A stretch of 64,000 nt of DNA from Martinezella rhizogenes. Lineage in GTDB: Bacteria > Pseudomonadota > Alphaproteobacteria > Rhizobiales > Rhizobiaceae. Positions 46,068-55,021 of this stretch are shown one piece after another. The notes under the pieces are model-generated. The model was given only the letters and a program-made list of their open reading frames with translations. It did not search any database and was not told the DNA's origin. The DNA is taken from positions 434,001 through 498,000 of the forward strand of contig NZ_JUHG01000011.1 in assembly GCF_000799715.1 (NCBI RefSeq), in the 5' to 3' direction. The number at the start of each line of letters is the position of its first letter. Positions within the stretch are counted from its first letter, which is position 1. The position numbers and the translations under genes were made by a program.

Positions 46068-46965
46068 GCTTGCGCCCTCCGCCGAATTCCAGGTAGGCCC
46101 AGGGGATGATGATGATGGCGACAGTCACCAGCATCATGGTGGAAGCTGCGAACCCCTGCCCGAGGTTCTGCGCCTGGAACATGTAGTCGTAGACATATTT
46201 CGCCGGAACTTCCGAAGAGATTCCGGGGCCGCCGCTCGTCTGCGCGACGACGAGGTCGTAGACCTTGACGATACCGCTGGCGATGATGACGAGCGTGGTG
46301 ATGAAGACCGGGCGCATCATCGGAATGATGATGAAAAGATAGGTCTTCCACATGGGTATCCCGTCCACACGCGAGGCTTTCCAGATGTCCTCGTCGATGC
46401 CGCGCAGGCCGGCGAGCATCAGGCACATCACAAGACCCGTTCCTTGCCAGAGCGCGGCGATCAGCACGCCGTAGATGACGATGCTTGGCGTATAGAGCGG
46501 ATCGAACGTGAAATTTGTCCAACCAAGCGAACGCACCACCGACTGGATGCCGAATTCGGGATTGAGCAGCCACTGCCAGACAAGGCCGGTGACGATGAAA
46601 GAAAGGGCAAAAGGATAGAGGAAAATCGTGCGGAAGGTGTTTTCGAACCGGATCTTCTGGTCCATCAACGCAGCCAGCACAAAGCCGATGACGAGACTGA
46701 AGATCATGGAAAGGATGCCGTAAACCGCAAGATTTTCGATGGACATGATCCATCGCGGCGCCGCCCACAGGCGATGGTACTGGTCCAGTCCGACAAAGCT
46801 GAGGCGAGGCAGCAGCTTTGAACTGGTGAAGGAATAAACCACCGTCCAGATTGAGCCGCCAAGGAAGATGACGACAGCCGTCAGGATCATTGGAATGGAT
46901 GCAATCTTCGAGTTTAGATTGCGCAGATATTGATTTGGCCGGCCGGCTTTCGCTTGACCCGTCAT
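46060..46965 (-). CDS. Sugar ABC transporter permease (MalF type)
   Basis: A 301-residue membrane permease with six predicted helices; the first is around IPMILTAVVIFLGGSIWTVV. The EAA loop is EDIWKASRVDGIPMWKTYLF. The start at 46965 (MTGQAKAGRPNQYLRNLNSK) has AAGGAG seven bases upstream; an upstream in-frame codon at 47043 has no such site. It pairs with the MalG-type permease, which it overlaps by 8 bases. It follows the binding-protein gene after a 214-base gap with a perfect hairpin. Confidence 0.93.
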   Translation of the reverse strand: MTGQAKAGRPNQYLRNLNSKIASIPMILTAVVIFLGGSIWTVVYSFTSSKLLPRLSFVGLDQYHRLWAAPRWIMSIENLAVYGILSMIFSLVIGFVLAALMDQKIRFENTFRTIFLYPFALSFIVTGLVWQWLLNPEFGIQSVVRSLGWTNFTFDPLYTPSIVIYGVLIAALWQGTGLVMCLMLAGLRGIDEDIWKASRVDGIPMWKTYLFIIIPMMRPVFITTLVIIASGIVKVYDLVVAQTSGGPGISSEVPAKYVYDYMFQAQNLGQGFAASTMMLVTVAIIIIPWAYLEFGGGRKRV

Positions 46966-47125
46966 TGTAGCTCCTTCTGCATCGCAACTGCTTCGACGAT
47001 CAGAAACCAGGTCCATGACCGCGGTTCCTGCGTTTCCCCTCATTCACGGTGACCATCATATAGATGCGGTCCGCCGCCCAAGACGGGCGCTGTGGCAAAC
47101 CGGGGTCACATGATGTGTCCCGGCG

Positions 47126-47160
47126 GTGATACCGGCCCCCAAACGCGGGGCCGGTATCAC
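47126..47160. repeat. Perfect 14-bp hairpin between binding-protein and permease genes
   Basis: GTGATACCGGCCCC (47126-47139) and GGGGCCGGTATCAC (47147-47160) are exact inverse complements around a 7-base loop. It lies 19 bases past the stop of the solute-binding protein gene. No T-run follows on the minus strand. Such elements often protect the 3' end of binding-protein mRNA and lower permease expression. Confidence 0.8.
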
Positions 47161-47179
47161 GACAGCGAGAAGATGGAAA

Positions 47180-48415
47180 TCAATCAGCCGCGGCGATGAT
47201 ATCGGCAAAGCGCTTCTGCGCCGCTTCCGGCGTCATCGCGGGATTTGCGAAGAACTCGGAGAACAGGTCTTCTTTCTGCTTTTGAGTGTCGGCGGAGAGA
47301 AGCTGGTCCGTCCCCTGGATCACGTTGCCCTTCTTCAGGATCTCGAGGCCCTTCTTCATGCAGTCATTGGCGTCCGCAAGATCCACGTCGCCGCGCACGG
47401 GCAGCGAGCCCTTCTTCAGATTGAAGGCGACCTGCGTCTTCGGATCGAGCAGCGTCTTGGCCAGCACTTCCTGAGCCTTCGACTTGGCTTCGTCCTTCAG
47501 CAACGGGAAGTAGAACGCGTCGCCACCCGTCGAGATAATCTCGTTGACGCCGAGACCCGGAAGGCAGGTATAATCCGTGCCGGCCTTCTGGCCTGCGAGA
47601 GCAAACTCACCCTGTGCCCAATCGCCCATGATCTGACCGCCAGCCTTGCCAGTGATGACCAGGTTCGTGGCCTGGTTCCAGTCCTGAACGTTAGAACCCT
47701 TGGACAGCTTGCGGGCATCGTCAGCAGCCTTGAAGACCTTGGCGATTTCCGGCCCCGCCGCCACTTTCGCATCCTTGTCGCCAAACACTTTCTGGAAATT
47801 GTCCTTGCCGGCGATAGCGACCATCAACACGTCGAAGGCACCCGTAGCCTGCCACGGCTGGCCACCGATGGCGAGCGGAACGATGCCAGCCTTCTCCAAC
47901 GCGGGACCGGCGGCAACGAACTCATCCCAGTTCTTCGGAACCTCGACGCCGGCCTTCTTGAAGGCTGCATTCGAAAGCCAGAGCCACTGCCAGGAATGGA
48001 TATTGACCGGAGCGCAATAGATCTTGCCGTCGATCGTGCAGGAGTCGAGCAGGCTGGATGGGCGAATGACGTCCTTCCAGTGTTCCTTCGTGGCGACATC
48101 GGTCAGGTCGCGCATGAGGCCTGCCTGCACAAGCTCCTCGGCCTGGCGGCCGTGATTGAACTGGGTGGCGCCCATCGGATCGCCGCCGGTGATGCGGCTG
48201 ACCATGATCGGACGCGCGGTACCGCCGGAGCCGGCAATCGCCCCATCGACCCAGTGATTGCCGGTGGCGTCGAACGCCTTTGCAAACTCGGCCACCGCGG
48301 CAGCTTCGCCACCGGATGTCCACCAATGCGTTACCTCCAGATCGGTCGCGTTGGCCGCTCCGAATGGCAATACGACCGACGCTGCAAGCGTAGCCGCCAT
48401 CAAACGAATATTCAT
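47180..48415 (-). CDS. Sugar ABC transporter extracellular solute-binding protein
   Basis: A 411-residue periplasmic binding protein (family 1, MalE-like). Signal peptide MNIRLMAATLAASVVLPFGA is cleaved near ANA-TD. The mature start DLEVTHWWTSGGEAAAVAEF is typical of sugar-binding proteins of the glucoside/mannoside type. IVPLAIGGQPWQATGAFDVL and GGQIMGDWAQGEFALAGQ are family core regions; aromatic residues such as HSWQWLWLS could stack on sugar. It has a strong ribosome site (GGGAGGAAAA). First gene of the operon, divergent from the LacI regulator; ligand probably an oligosaccharide. Confidence 0.94.
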   Translation of the reverse strand: MNIRLMAATLAASVVLPFGAANATDLEVTHWWTSGGEAAAVAEFAKAFDATGNHWVDGAIAGSGGTARPIMVSRITGGDPMGATQFNHGRQAEELVQAGLMRDLTDVATKEHWKDVIRPSSLLDSCTIDGKIYCAPVNIHSWQWLWLSNAAFKKAGVEVPKNWDEFVAAGPALEKAGIVPLAIGGQPWQATGAFDVLMVAIAGKDNFQKVFGDKDAKVAAGPEIAKVFKAADDARKLSKGSNVQDWNQATNLVITGKAGGQIMGDWAQGEFALAGQKAGTDYTCLPGLGVNEIISTGGDAFYFPLLKDEAKSKAQEVLAKTLLDPKTQVAFNLKKGSLPVRGDVDLADANDCMKKGLEILKKGNVIQGTDQLLSADTQKQKEDLFSEFFANPAMTPEAAQKRFADIIAAAD

Positions 48416-48869
48416 GAGTTTTCCTCCCTCACTGAAACGTTGCCGGAAAAACGTAGTCTAATCATTTTCAACGCGCAACCGCCCACTCGTGAAATTTTCC
48501 GGAAGGCGCCGTCAAACTATGCCAGATTACATTTATGCTTGCAAAAAATGCGATACGCCCAAGGTTTCATCGGCGACACGAATCCATCGAACTTTCCCTT
48601 AGTTCGTTGAAATTTTTAAACTAAAAATGCTGCATCGCTTCATAAACTCCAGACAACCTTTCGCAACTGCAAAATTTTTCGGCCCGAACTGTGGATTCAA
48701 CCTCTGGATATCTTATTTGAGTTCCAGACAGAAAAAGCGCTCGACTTTTCTACTGTATCGTTACAGATTTCTGCAATGAGGGAGGAGCGGCCGTATCACG
48801 CATGTGCTTGCGGCGCTGCCACAGGCGATATAAGCGCATGGTCGCGGGAGAGGCGGCCGGGAGGCAGGC
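48416..48869. promoter_or_regulatory. Divergent control region between binding protein and LacI regulator
   Basis: 454 bases without a convincing gene. A LacI-like imperfect palindrome, TGAAACGTTGCC, lies at 48433-48444, 18 bases before the binding-protein start. A second inverted repeat, CGAAC (48588-48592) and GTTCG (48602-48606) with a 9-base spacer, lies mid-region. AT-rich segments near 48540-48760 may hold the promoters. Operator function is inferred from position only. Confidence 0.4.
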
Positions 48870-49910
48870 TTGGACGAGATGGATAATAAGAGAACTTCAG
48901 GCGGCGGCATTCAGCCCTCGCCCGAGCGGCCGACGCTGAAGACGATCGCCTTCATGACTGGCCTTGGGATCACGACCGTATCGCGCGCCCTGAAGGACGC
49001 TCCCGATATCGGCGCTGAAACCAAGGAGCGCGTCCGTATGGTGGCCCGTCAACTGGGCTACCAGCCAAACCGCGCCGGCGTGCGCCTGAGAACCGGCAAG
49101 ACCAATGTTATCGCGCTGGTGCTCAGCATCGACGAGGAAATCATGGGCTTCACCAGCCACATGGTCTTCGGCATCTCCGAGGTTCTGGCGGGCACGCAAT
49201 ATCATCTCGTCATCACGCCGCATTCGCATAGCAAGGACCCGCTAGTGCCCGTGCGCTATATCCTCGATACCGGATCGGCCGATGGCGTCATCATATCGCG
49301 CACGGAGCCGGATGATCCGCGCGTGGAGCTCATGCACCAGCGCGGCATGCCCTTTGCCACGCATGGACGCACGAATATGGGAATTTCCCATCCTTTTCAT
49401 GATTTCGACAACGAGGCTTTCGCACGCGAAGCCGTGCGCGCGCTGGTCGCCAAGGGACGCCGCCGCATCGCGCTGCTACACCCGCCGGGCAAGCTTAACT
49501 ACTACCTGCACACCCAGATCGGCTTTCAGACGGGCTTGCGCGAATACCATGCCCAGGAGGTTCCTCTGAGGGCCAGCACTGATACGGCGCTTGCCGACAT
49601 CAAGGATACGGTCGAGGCGCTGATGCGCTCCCCGCACGCGCCCGACGGCATCGTCTGCTCCAGCAGCGCCGGCGCCATCGCCGTCAATGCTGGCATCGAG
49701 GCTGCGGGCTTTCGTCTCGGACACGAGATCGATATGGTCGCCAAGCAATCGACCGACGTGCTGAGCTGGATTCGCCCGGAGATCATTGCGATCCACGAGG
49801 ACTTCCGCCATGCCGGCCGCGAGCTGGGCAAGGCCGTCATCGCCCGTATCGACGGTATCGAGCCGGAGCTGTTGCAAAGCATCAGCGCGCCGATCTGGCC
49901 GAAGGACTGA
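48870..49910 (+). CDS. LacI family transcriptional regulator
   Basis: A 346-residue repressor-type regulator. Residues 20-75 hold the helix-turn-helix and hinge: RPTLKTIAFMTGLGITTVSR, ALKDAPDIGAETKERVRMVA and LGYQPNRAGVRLRTGKTNVI. The rest is a periplasmic-binding-like sensor domain (TDVLSWIRPEIIAIHEDFRH at the end). Divergent from the sugar ABC operon, it probably represses it until an inducing sugar binds. The start is either TTG 48870, with GGGAGG about 5 bases upstream, or ATG 48879 in frame. Confidence 0.9.
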   Translation: MDEMDNKRTSGGGIQPSPERPTLKTIAFMTGLGITTVSRALKDAPDIGAETKERVRMVARQLGYQPNRAGVRLRTGKTNVIALVLSIDEEIMGFTSHMVFGISEVLAGTQYHLVITPHSHSKDPLVPVRYILDTGSADGVIISRTEPDDPRVELMHQRGMPFATHGRTNMGISHPFHDFDNEAFAREAVRALVAKGRRRIALLHPPGKLNYYLHTQIGFQTGLREYHAQEVPLRASTDTALADIKDTVEALMRSPHAPDGIVCSSSAGAIAVNAGIEAAGFRLGHEIDMVAKQSTDVLSWIRPEIIAIHEDFRHAGRELGKAVIARIDGIEPELLQSISAPIWPKD

Positions 49911-49920
49911 CGGGCAAGAA

Positions 49921-49960
49921 AAAGCCCGCCGGACACTTATCCGGCGGGCTCTTCTATCTT
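49921..49960. terminator. Bidirectional terminator between lacI-type gene and gnd
   Basis: Stem AGCCCGCCGGA (49923-49933) and TCCGGCGGGCT (49940-49950) with a 6-base loop. The minus strand continues TTTTTCTTG, serving gnd; the plus strand continues CTTCTATCTT, weaker, serving the regulator gene. The genes are convergent. Confidence 0.85.
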
Positions 49961-49978
49961 CGAAATCAGCCGACAGTA

Positions 49979-51406
49979 TCAGCCGTTCGCACCGCTGCCC
50001 CATGGGCCGTGGTGGATGTCCTTGCCGTCGACGCGATCGAAGCCATGGGCGCCGAAGAAGTCGCGCTGGGCCTGGATCAAGTTTGCGGTGCCGCGAGCCT
50101 GGCGGTAGGCGTCGAAATAGGTCAACGCCGAGGCCAGGGCCGGAACCGGAAGGCCGGAGGCCGTGGCCGCCGAAACGATGCGCCGCAGCGACGGGATCGA
50201 TTCCTTGACCATTTCAGCAAAGGCCGGGGTGACGATCAGGTTGGCGGCATCCGGCGTCTTGGTGAAGGCGCTGGTGATCTCGTCGAGGAACTGCGAGCGG
50301 ATGATGCAGCCAGCGCGCCAGATCTTCGCGATGACCGGCATCGGCAGCGACCAGTTGAACTCCTTCGACGCTTCGGCCATGACGGCAAAGCCCTGCGCAT
50401 AGGCGCCGATCTTGGCGGCAAACAATGCCAGTTCCAGATCCTTCAGCAGGTCGGGGCCGAAGGCGATCGGGAATTTGTAGTCCGGCGTGCCGAAAATCTT
50501 CTCGGCGGCTTCGCGTTGATCCTTGATGGCCGAGAGGCTGCGGGCGGCAACGGCGGCTTCGATGGCGGTCGCCGGAATGCCCATGTTCTGCGCTTCAATC
50601 GCCGACCACTTGCCGGTGCCCTTCTGGCCGGCCTTGTCGAGAATGACGTCCGGCATGGCACTGCCGGTTGCCGGGTCCTTGGCCGCCAGAACCTTTTCGG
50701 TGATCTCGATCAGGTAGGAATTCAGCCGGCCCTTGTTCCAGTCGCCGAAGATCTTGCTGATCTCAGCCGCGCTCTTGCCGAGACCGTCGCGCAGGATGCC
50801 GTAGATTTCGGCGATCATCTGCATGTCGGCATATTCGATGCCGTTATGGATGGTCTTGACGAAATGACCGGCGCCATCATTGCCGAGCCAGGCGACGCAC
50901 GGATCGTTGTTATATGTGGCAGCAATCGAGGTCAGCACCTTCTCGACACGCTTATAGGAGTCCTCGGTGCCGCCAACCATGATCGACGGACCATGGCGCG
51001 CGCCCTCTTCGCCACCCGAGACGCCCATGCCGATAAAGGTCAGGCCGGTATCCTTCAGACGGTCGAAACGGGCGATGGTGTCGCGGAAATTGGCATTGCC
51101 GGCATCGATCATGATGTCGCCCTTGTCCAGATAGGGCTGCAAAGCCGCCATCTGTTGGTCGACCGGCTCGCCGGCCTTGATCATGATGATGATCGGCCGC
51201 GGAGGACGGATCGATTCGACGAATTCTTCAATCGTCTTGCAGGGAATGATCTTGTCCTTCAGCGCGCCCGCATTCGCATAGAATTCATCCGTCACTTGCG
51301 GTGTACGGTTGAACACCGCGATCTTATTGCCCTTTTCGGCAATGTTGAGCGCCAGATTCGATCCCATCACAGCGAGACCAATCAGTCCGATTTCTGCCTT
51401 TTCCAC
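49979..51406 (-). CDS. gnd: 6-phosphogluconate dehydrogenase, decarboxylating
   Basis: Oxidative pentose-phosphate enzyme forming ribulose 5-phosphate, CO2 and NADPH. The 475-residue sequence has the cofactor motif IGLIGLAVMGSNLALNIAEK, the substrate signature GMGVSGGEEGARHGPSIMVG, and GHFVKTIHNGIEYADMQMIA with catalytic Lys and Asn. The C-terminal part includes IWRAGCIIRSQFLDEI and YFDAYRQARGTANLIQAQRD. The start is GTG 51406 with GGAGG 6-7 bases upstream; an ATG at 51448 adds 14 residues outside the family. Confidence 0.96.
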   Translation of the reverse strand: MEKAEIGLIGLAVMGSNLALNIAEKGNKIAVFNRTPQVTDEFYANAGALKDKIIPCKTIEEFVESIRPPRPIIIMIKAGEPVDQQMAALQPYLDKGDIMIDAGNANFRDTIARFDRLKDTGLTFIGMGVSGGEEGARHGPSIMVGGTEDSYKRVEKVLTSIAATYNNDPCVAWLGNDGAGHFVKTIHNGIEYADMQMIAEIYGILRDGLGKSAAEISKIFGDWNKGRLNSYLIEITEKVLAAKDPATGSAMPDVILDKAGQKGTGKWSAIEAQNMGIPATAIEAAVAARSLSAIKDQREAAEKIFGTPDYKFPIAFGPDLLKDLELALFAAKIGAYAQGFAVMAEASKEFNWSLPMPVIAKIWRAGCIIRSQFLDEITSAFTKTPDAANLIVTPAFAEMVKESIPSLRRIVSAATASGLPVPALASALTYFDAYRQARGTANLIQAQRDFFGAHGFDRVDGKDIHHGPWGSGANG

Positions 51407-51707
51407 GACAATCCTCCAATAATTCTCTTGCTGCGCCTCACATCCCATCGCATGCGCGGAGGACGCAGTGATATTTTGAAATGACGCCTAAGCCTTCCCC
51501 GAAACCGATAGTGCCCTTCGGGAGTTATGCGTTGGGCGTGTTGTTGCACTCCGGGCGCAAAACGGCAAGCCTTCGCCAGCCTCGAATTAGCCCCATTGCA
51601 GAACCGGGCAAGAATGCTGCAGGATTTTTCAAAATGCCGACCTGCCGCTGGCTTCAACAACCTGACCCGATAATCATTTGAAGACGGATATAGAGGAGGA
51701 AGCATCC
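51407..51707. other. Intergenic region without recognised features
   Basis: 301 bases between the divergent gnd and SRPBCC-like genes. It must contain both promoters. No reading frame, strong hairpin or repeat was convincing. Confidence 0.6.
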
Positions 51708-52106
51708 ATGTCGACCATGCCCGCCAAGATCGTTCATGTCTCCATCGACCGCCATTGGCAGGAGGTTTACGGCTTTGCAGGCCGCCCCGAAAACATGCCG
51801 CTCTGGGCCTCCGGCCTGACATCCGGCTTGGAGCAGGACGGCGAGGAGTGGATCACCAAGGGCGTCCTCGGCTCGGCCCGCATCCGCTTTACGCCCCGCA
51901 ACGAATTCGGCGTCATCGACCATACGGTGACCCTCGAATCTGGTCTGCAGGTTCATAACGCATTGAGAGCCGTGCCGAATGGCGACGGCTGCGAGGTCAT
52001 GTTCACGTTGCTGAGATTGCCTGGGATGACCGATGAGCAATTCGCGGCCGATGCAGCGCATGTGCTGAAGGATCTCAACACGTTGAAGGCGCTGATGGAG
52101 CGATAG
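51708..52106 (+). CDS. SRPBCC-fold (polyketide cyclase-like) protein
   Basis: A 132-residue protein. The opening KIVHVSIDRHWQEVYGFAGR and PENMPLWASGLTSGLEQDGE, then WITKGVLGSARIRFTPRNEF, are typical of SRPBCC/START-like lipid or small-ligand-binding folds. The C-terminal helix is DEQFAADAAHVLKDLNTLKA. The start at 51708 has GGAGGA at 8 bases; a TTG further upstream at 51678 is less likely. Single gene; ligand unknown. Confidence 0.8.
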   Translation: MSTMPAKIVHVSIDRHWQEVYGFAGRPENMPLWASGLTSGLEQDGEEWITKGVLGSARIRFTPRNEFGVIDHTVTLESGLQVHNALRAVPNGDGCEVMFTLLRLPGMTDEQFAADAAHVLKDLNTLKALMER

Positions 52107-52113
52107 GCCGCGC

Positions 52114-52770
52114 TTAAAGCGAGCGCAGCGTCCAGTCGACGATCTCGGCGGTGACGCCGGCAAAGGCCGTGTCGAGCCCTTTCACGAAATCCGGATTACT
52201 GCCGCCGCTGACCGGAACGGCCTTGCGGAAGACGCTCTGCGACTTGATCGTGCCCGTGCGGTCATTGAGGATCTTCACCGAGATCTCGACAGCGGCGGAC
52301 TTCTGGCCGCCGGCAGCATCGATCTCGAAGGAACGGATGTCGGTGACGATCTGATAGTCGATCGCCAGCCCCTGCCCCGGCACACCAACGCCACCAAGCT
52401 TGCCGGTATTCTCGAAAGCTTCGACCAGCTTCGACTGCACCATCCGGCTCAGCTTGTCGCTCCACTGCGCCTTGCCGAGATACTGGATCTCGGAGGGCGA
52501 GACGCGGATGACGATCAGATTGCTGTCGAGCGCCTGTAGCGCCGTCGGCGGCGGGATCAGGATCTGCTTGCCCTTCATCAACGGACCGCTCGCCTTGACC
52601 GAGGCCGAGAGATCATAGGTATCGTTGGACGGCTTGGAACCGCAGCCGCTAAGCAGGGCCGCGAGCAACGGCAGAATTATTGCCGCCGTCCGATACGCTT
52701 TAGAACGCTCACTCGAAACGCAACCGACCATAGTCCGCATATCCCTCACAGCCCTGAAATCGCTATCCAT
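52114..52770 (-). CDS. PqiC-like ABC-type auxiliary lipoprotein
   Basis: A 218-residue lipoprotein. A signal sequence (IILPLLAALLSGCGSK) ends in the lipobox LLSGC at about residue 42-46, after an unusually long N-terminus. The domain that follows (TYDLSASVKASGPLMKGKQI, IRVSPSEIQYLGKAQWSDKL) matches the ABC-type transport auxiliary family, PqiC/YmbA. Last gene of an Mla/MCE operon; its ATG overlaps the MCE-gene stop. A shorter start at 52740 is possible. It probably docks the MCE protein at the outer membrane. Confidence 0.82.
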   Translation of the reverse strand: MDSDFRAVRDMRTMVGCVSSERSKAYRTAAIILPLLAALLSGCGSKPSNDTYDLSASVKASGPLMKGKQILIPPPTALQALDSNLIVIRVSPSEIQYLGKAQWSDKLSRMVQSKLVEAFENTGKLGGVGVPGQGLAIDYQIVTDIRSFEIDAAGGQKSAAVEISVKILNDRTGTIKSQSVFRKAVPVSGGSNPDFVKGLDTAFAGVTAEIVDWTLRSL

Positions 52771-54140
52771 CAACGCCGCGCCCGGCCGTCATATTGCTTG
52801 ACCGTATCGCCGCCGAAGAGCAGGCGCTGCGGATTGCGGTCGAAATTAGTGATTGTGCTGTTGAGATTGTCAACCGTGCCCCGCATGTCGTTGATGAGGG
52901 TCTGGACGTTGCTCAAACCGCTGCTCGAAAACTTCTGGAGATTGTCGGCGATCGGCCCGATCCGGGCATTGAGATTGTCCGCCATCGTCTTGAAGGATTC
53001 GAGCGTATTCTTGGCCTCGGCAAACAGCGACTGCGTGTCGCCGGAACCGAGCAGCGAGTCGACCTTGGCGAGAACGCCGTCGACCTTGCCGGAGGCGGAA
53101 TTCAACTTTTCGGAAATCGACCGGGCATTGGCTATCGTTTGATCGATATCCTGCTGACGGGCAGCAACCGAATTAGCGACATCACGGATGGATGTGACGG
53201 CCGTGCGGGCATCTTTGGTCACCTGGGCAATATCGTCCACGGAACCCTTGAGCTTGGCCGGATCGATCTGCGCCACGATGGCATCGACGCGGTCCAACGT
53301 CTTCTGCGCCTTCTGACCGAAAGCATTGTAGGTATCCGCAGTCTGCTTGAAGCTGGCGATGGTCGCCTTCAGATCGGTGGTCGCATCCGCCACGTTGGCG
53401 GTGATCCTGTCGGCGTTGTTCACGACATCATTGATCTTGTTGGCATCGACGGCACGCACCAGCTTTTCGACCGCCTCAAGTGTCGAATCGACACGGGTCG
53501 ACACGGTCTTGAAGGTCTCCGAAAGCTGCCCGACGCTGGCGAGAAACTTGTCGATATTGTCGGAATTGTCCGACAATGCCTTGGAGAAAGTCTGCGCGTT
53601 GCGCACCGTTTCGGTTAATGGCGCGCGGGAATCCGAGACGAAGCCCTGGATATCACCGATCGTGTCGTTGGCACGGTTCAGAATCTTGTCGGCGGTGTTG
53701 AGCAGGTTCGTCACGCTTGACTGATCCGCAAGCAACACGGCGCGTTTGCCGGTGTCGGTCGAGCGCTTCAGAATGTTTTCGTCACCGTTGCGGCCGCCGG
53801 AAAGCTCGATATAGGCCGCGCCCGTCAGGCCCTGAATCTCCAGAATGGCCTTGGTGGACGTATAGACTGGTGCATCGGCGCGCACTTCGGTAAAGGCCAG
53901 CGAATAGTTCGGATCGTCGGCATCGATCGAAAGCCCCTGCACAGAACCGACCTGAATGCCGTTGAAGCGGACGGGCGAACCAACGCTCAGGCCGTTTGCC
54001 GAGCCCGGGATGCGCACGACCAGTTCAACCATCGGACCGCCCCGACCATATTCCGCCATCCAATAGACGAAGCCGAAGGCGGCCGCGATGACCAGCAATG
54101 TGAAGAACCCGACGATCGTATAGTTGGCTTTGGTTTCCAT
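52770..54140 (-). CDS. MlaD-like MCE-domain protein
   Basis: A 456-residue inner-membrane-anchored substrate-binding subunit of a lipid ABC transporter. One transmembrane helix at about residues 8-28 (YTIVGFFTLLVIAAAFGFVY) is followed by the MCE domain (about 38-118; VVRIPGSANGLSVGSPVRFN, GLTGAAYIELSGG). Residues 145-440 form a long helical stretch with many short repeats (NTADKILNRANDTIGDIQGF). E. coli MlaD is about 183 residues, so this member has a long periplasmic helical extension, perhaps a tube reaching the outer membrane. Confidence 0.92.
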   Translation of the reverse strand: METKANYTIVGFFTLLVIAAAFGFVYWMAEYGRGGPMVELVVRIPGSANGLSVGSPVRFNGIQVGSVQGLSIDADDPNYSLAFTEVRADAPVYTSTKAILEIQGLTGAAYIELSGGRNGDENILKRSTDTGKRAVLLADQSSVTNLLNTADKILNRANDTIGDIQGFVSDSRAPLTETVRNAQTFSKALSDNSDNIDKFLASVGQLSETFKTVSTRVDSTLEAVEKLVRAVDANKINDVVNNADRITANVADATTDLKATIASFKQTADTYNAFGQKAQKTLDRVDAIVAQIDPAKLKGSVDDIAQVTKDARTAVTSIRDVANSVAARQQDIDQTIANARSISEKLNSASGKVDGVLAKVDSLLGSGDTQSLFAEAKNTLESFKTMADNLNARIGPIADNLQKFSSSGLSNVQTLINDMRGTVDNLNSTITNFDRNPQRLLFGGDTVKQYDGRARR

Positions 54141-54148
54141 CGTTCCAA

Positions 54149-55009
54149 TTACTTCTTACGGCTATGGGCGCCAGCGCCGTTGTCGTTGCGGTCTCCAACT
54201 CGTCCCGTCGGCACGATCGAACGCGCGCGTTTACCACGGAAATAGGATTGCACCCAAGGGTCGTCGCAGGCGAGCATGTCCTCAACCGTTCCTTCCACCA
54301 ATACCCGTTTCTGCCCGAGAACGGCAATACGATCGCAAACGGAAAACAGGCTGTCGAGGTCGTGAGTCACCATATAGACGGTCAGGCCGAGCGTGTCTCG
54401 CAGCTTGGCGATCAGCTCGTCGAATTCCGCAGCCCCGATCGGGTCGAGGCCGGAGGTCGGCTCGTCCAGGAAAACGAGGTCGGGGTCGAGTGCGAGGGCT
54501 CGCGCAAGTGCCGCGCGCTTGATCATGCCGCCGGACAGCTCGGACGGGTATTTGTCGGCCGCATCGGCGGCAAGGCCCACCATGCGGATCTTCAGATGCG
54601 CCAGCTCGTCCATCAGGGCCTTCGGCAGGTCGAGATATTCCCGCATCGGCACCTGGATGTTCTCCTTCACCGTCAGCGAGGAAAACAGCGCGCCCTGCTG
54701 GAAGAGCACGCCCAGGCGCATGTCGAGCCTGTTGCGCTCCAGCTCGGAGAGCTTGTCATAGTCTTCGCCGAGGATTTCGATCTTGCCCGAACGGCGCGGC
54801 AGCAGCCGCAGCACCGTGCGCAGCAGCACTGACTTGCCAGCACCGGAAGCGCCGACGAAACCCAGGATTTCGCCGCGATAGATATTGAGGTTCAATTTGT
54901 CGAGCACGACTTTCGATCCGAAAGCGACGGTGACATCCCGTGCCGACAGCACGATGTCCCTGCCATGCTCATCTTTTTCCAAGGGGATTTCAGAGTGAAG
55001 CGCGCTCAT
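54149..55009 (-). CDS. MlaF-like ABC transporter ATP-binding protein
   Basis: A 286-residue ATPase of the lipid-transport ABC group. Walker A is GFVGASGAGKSVLLRTVLRL, the signature SELSGGMIKRAALARALALD, and Walker B DPDLVFLDEPTSGLDPIGAA. FQQGALFSSLTVKENIQVPM is the Q-loop region characteristic of MlaF. It lies 8 bases before the MCE gene and 12 after the permease. Residues 260-286 are a basic tail. Confidence 0.93.
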   Translation of the reverse strand: MSALHSEIPLEKDEHGRDIVLSARDVTVAFGSKVVLDKLNLNIYRGEILGFVGASGAGKSVLLRTVLRLLPRRSGKIEILGEDYDKLSELERNRLDMRLGVLFQQGALFSSLTVKENIQVPMREYLDLPKALMDELAHLKIRMVGLAADAADKYPSELSGGMIKRAALARALALDPDLVFLDEPTSGLDPIGAAEFDELIAKLRDTLGLTVYMVTHDLDSLFSVCDRIAVLGQKRVLVEGTVEDMLACDDPWVQSYFRGKRARSIVPTGRVGDRNDNGAGAHSRKK

Positions 55010-55021
55010 CGTTGATATCCC

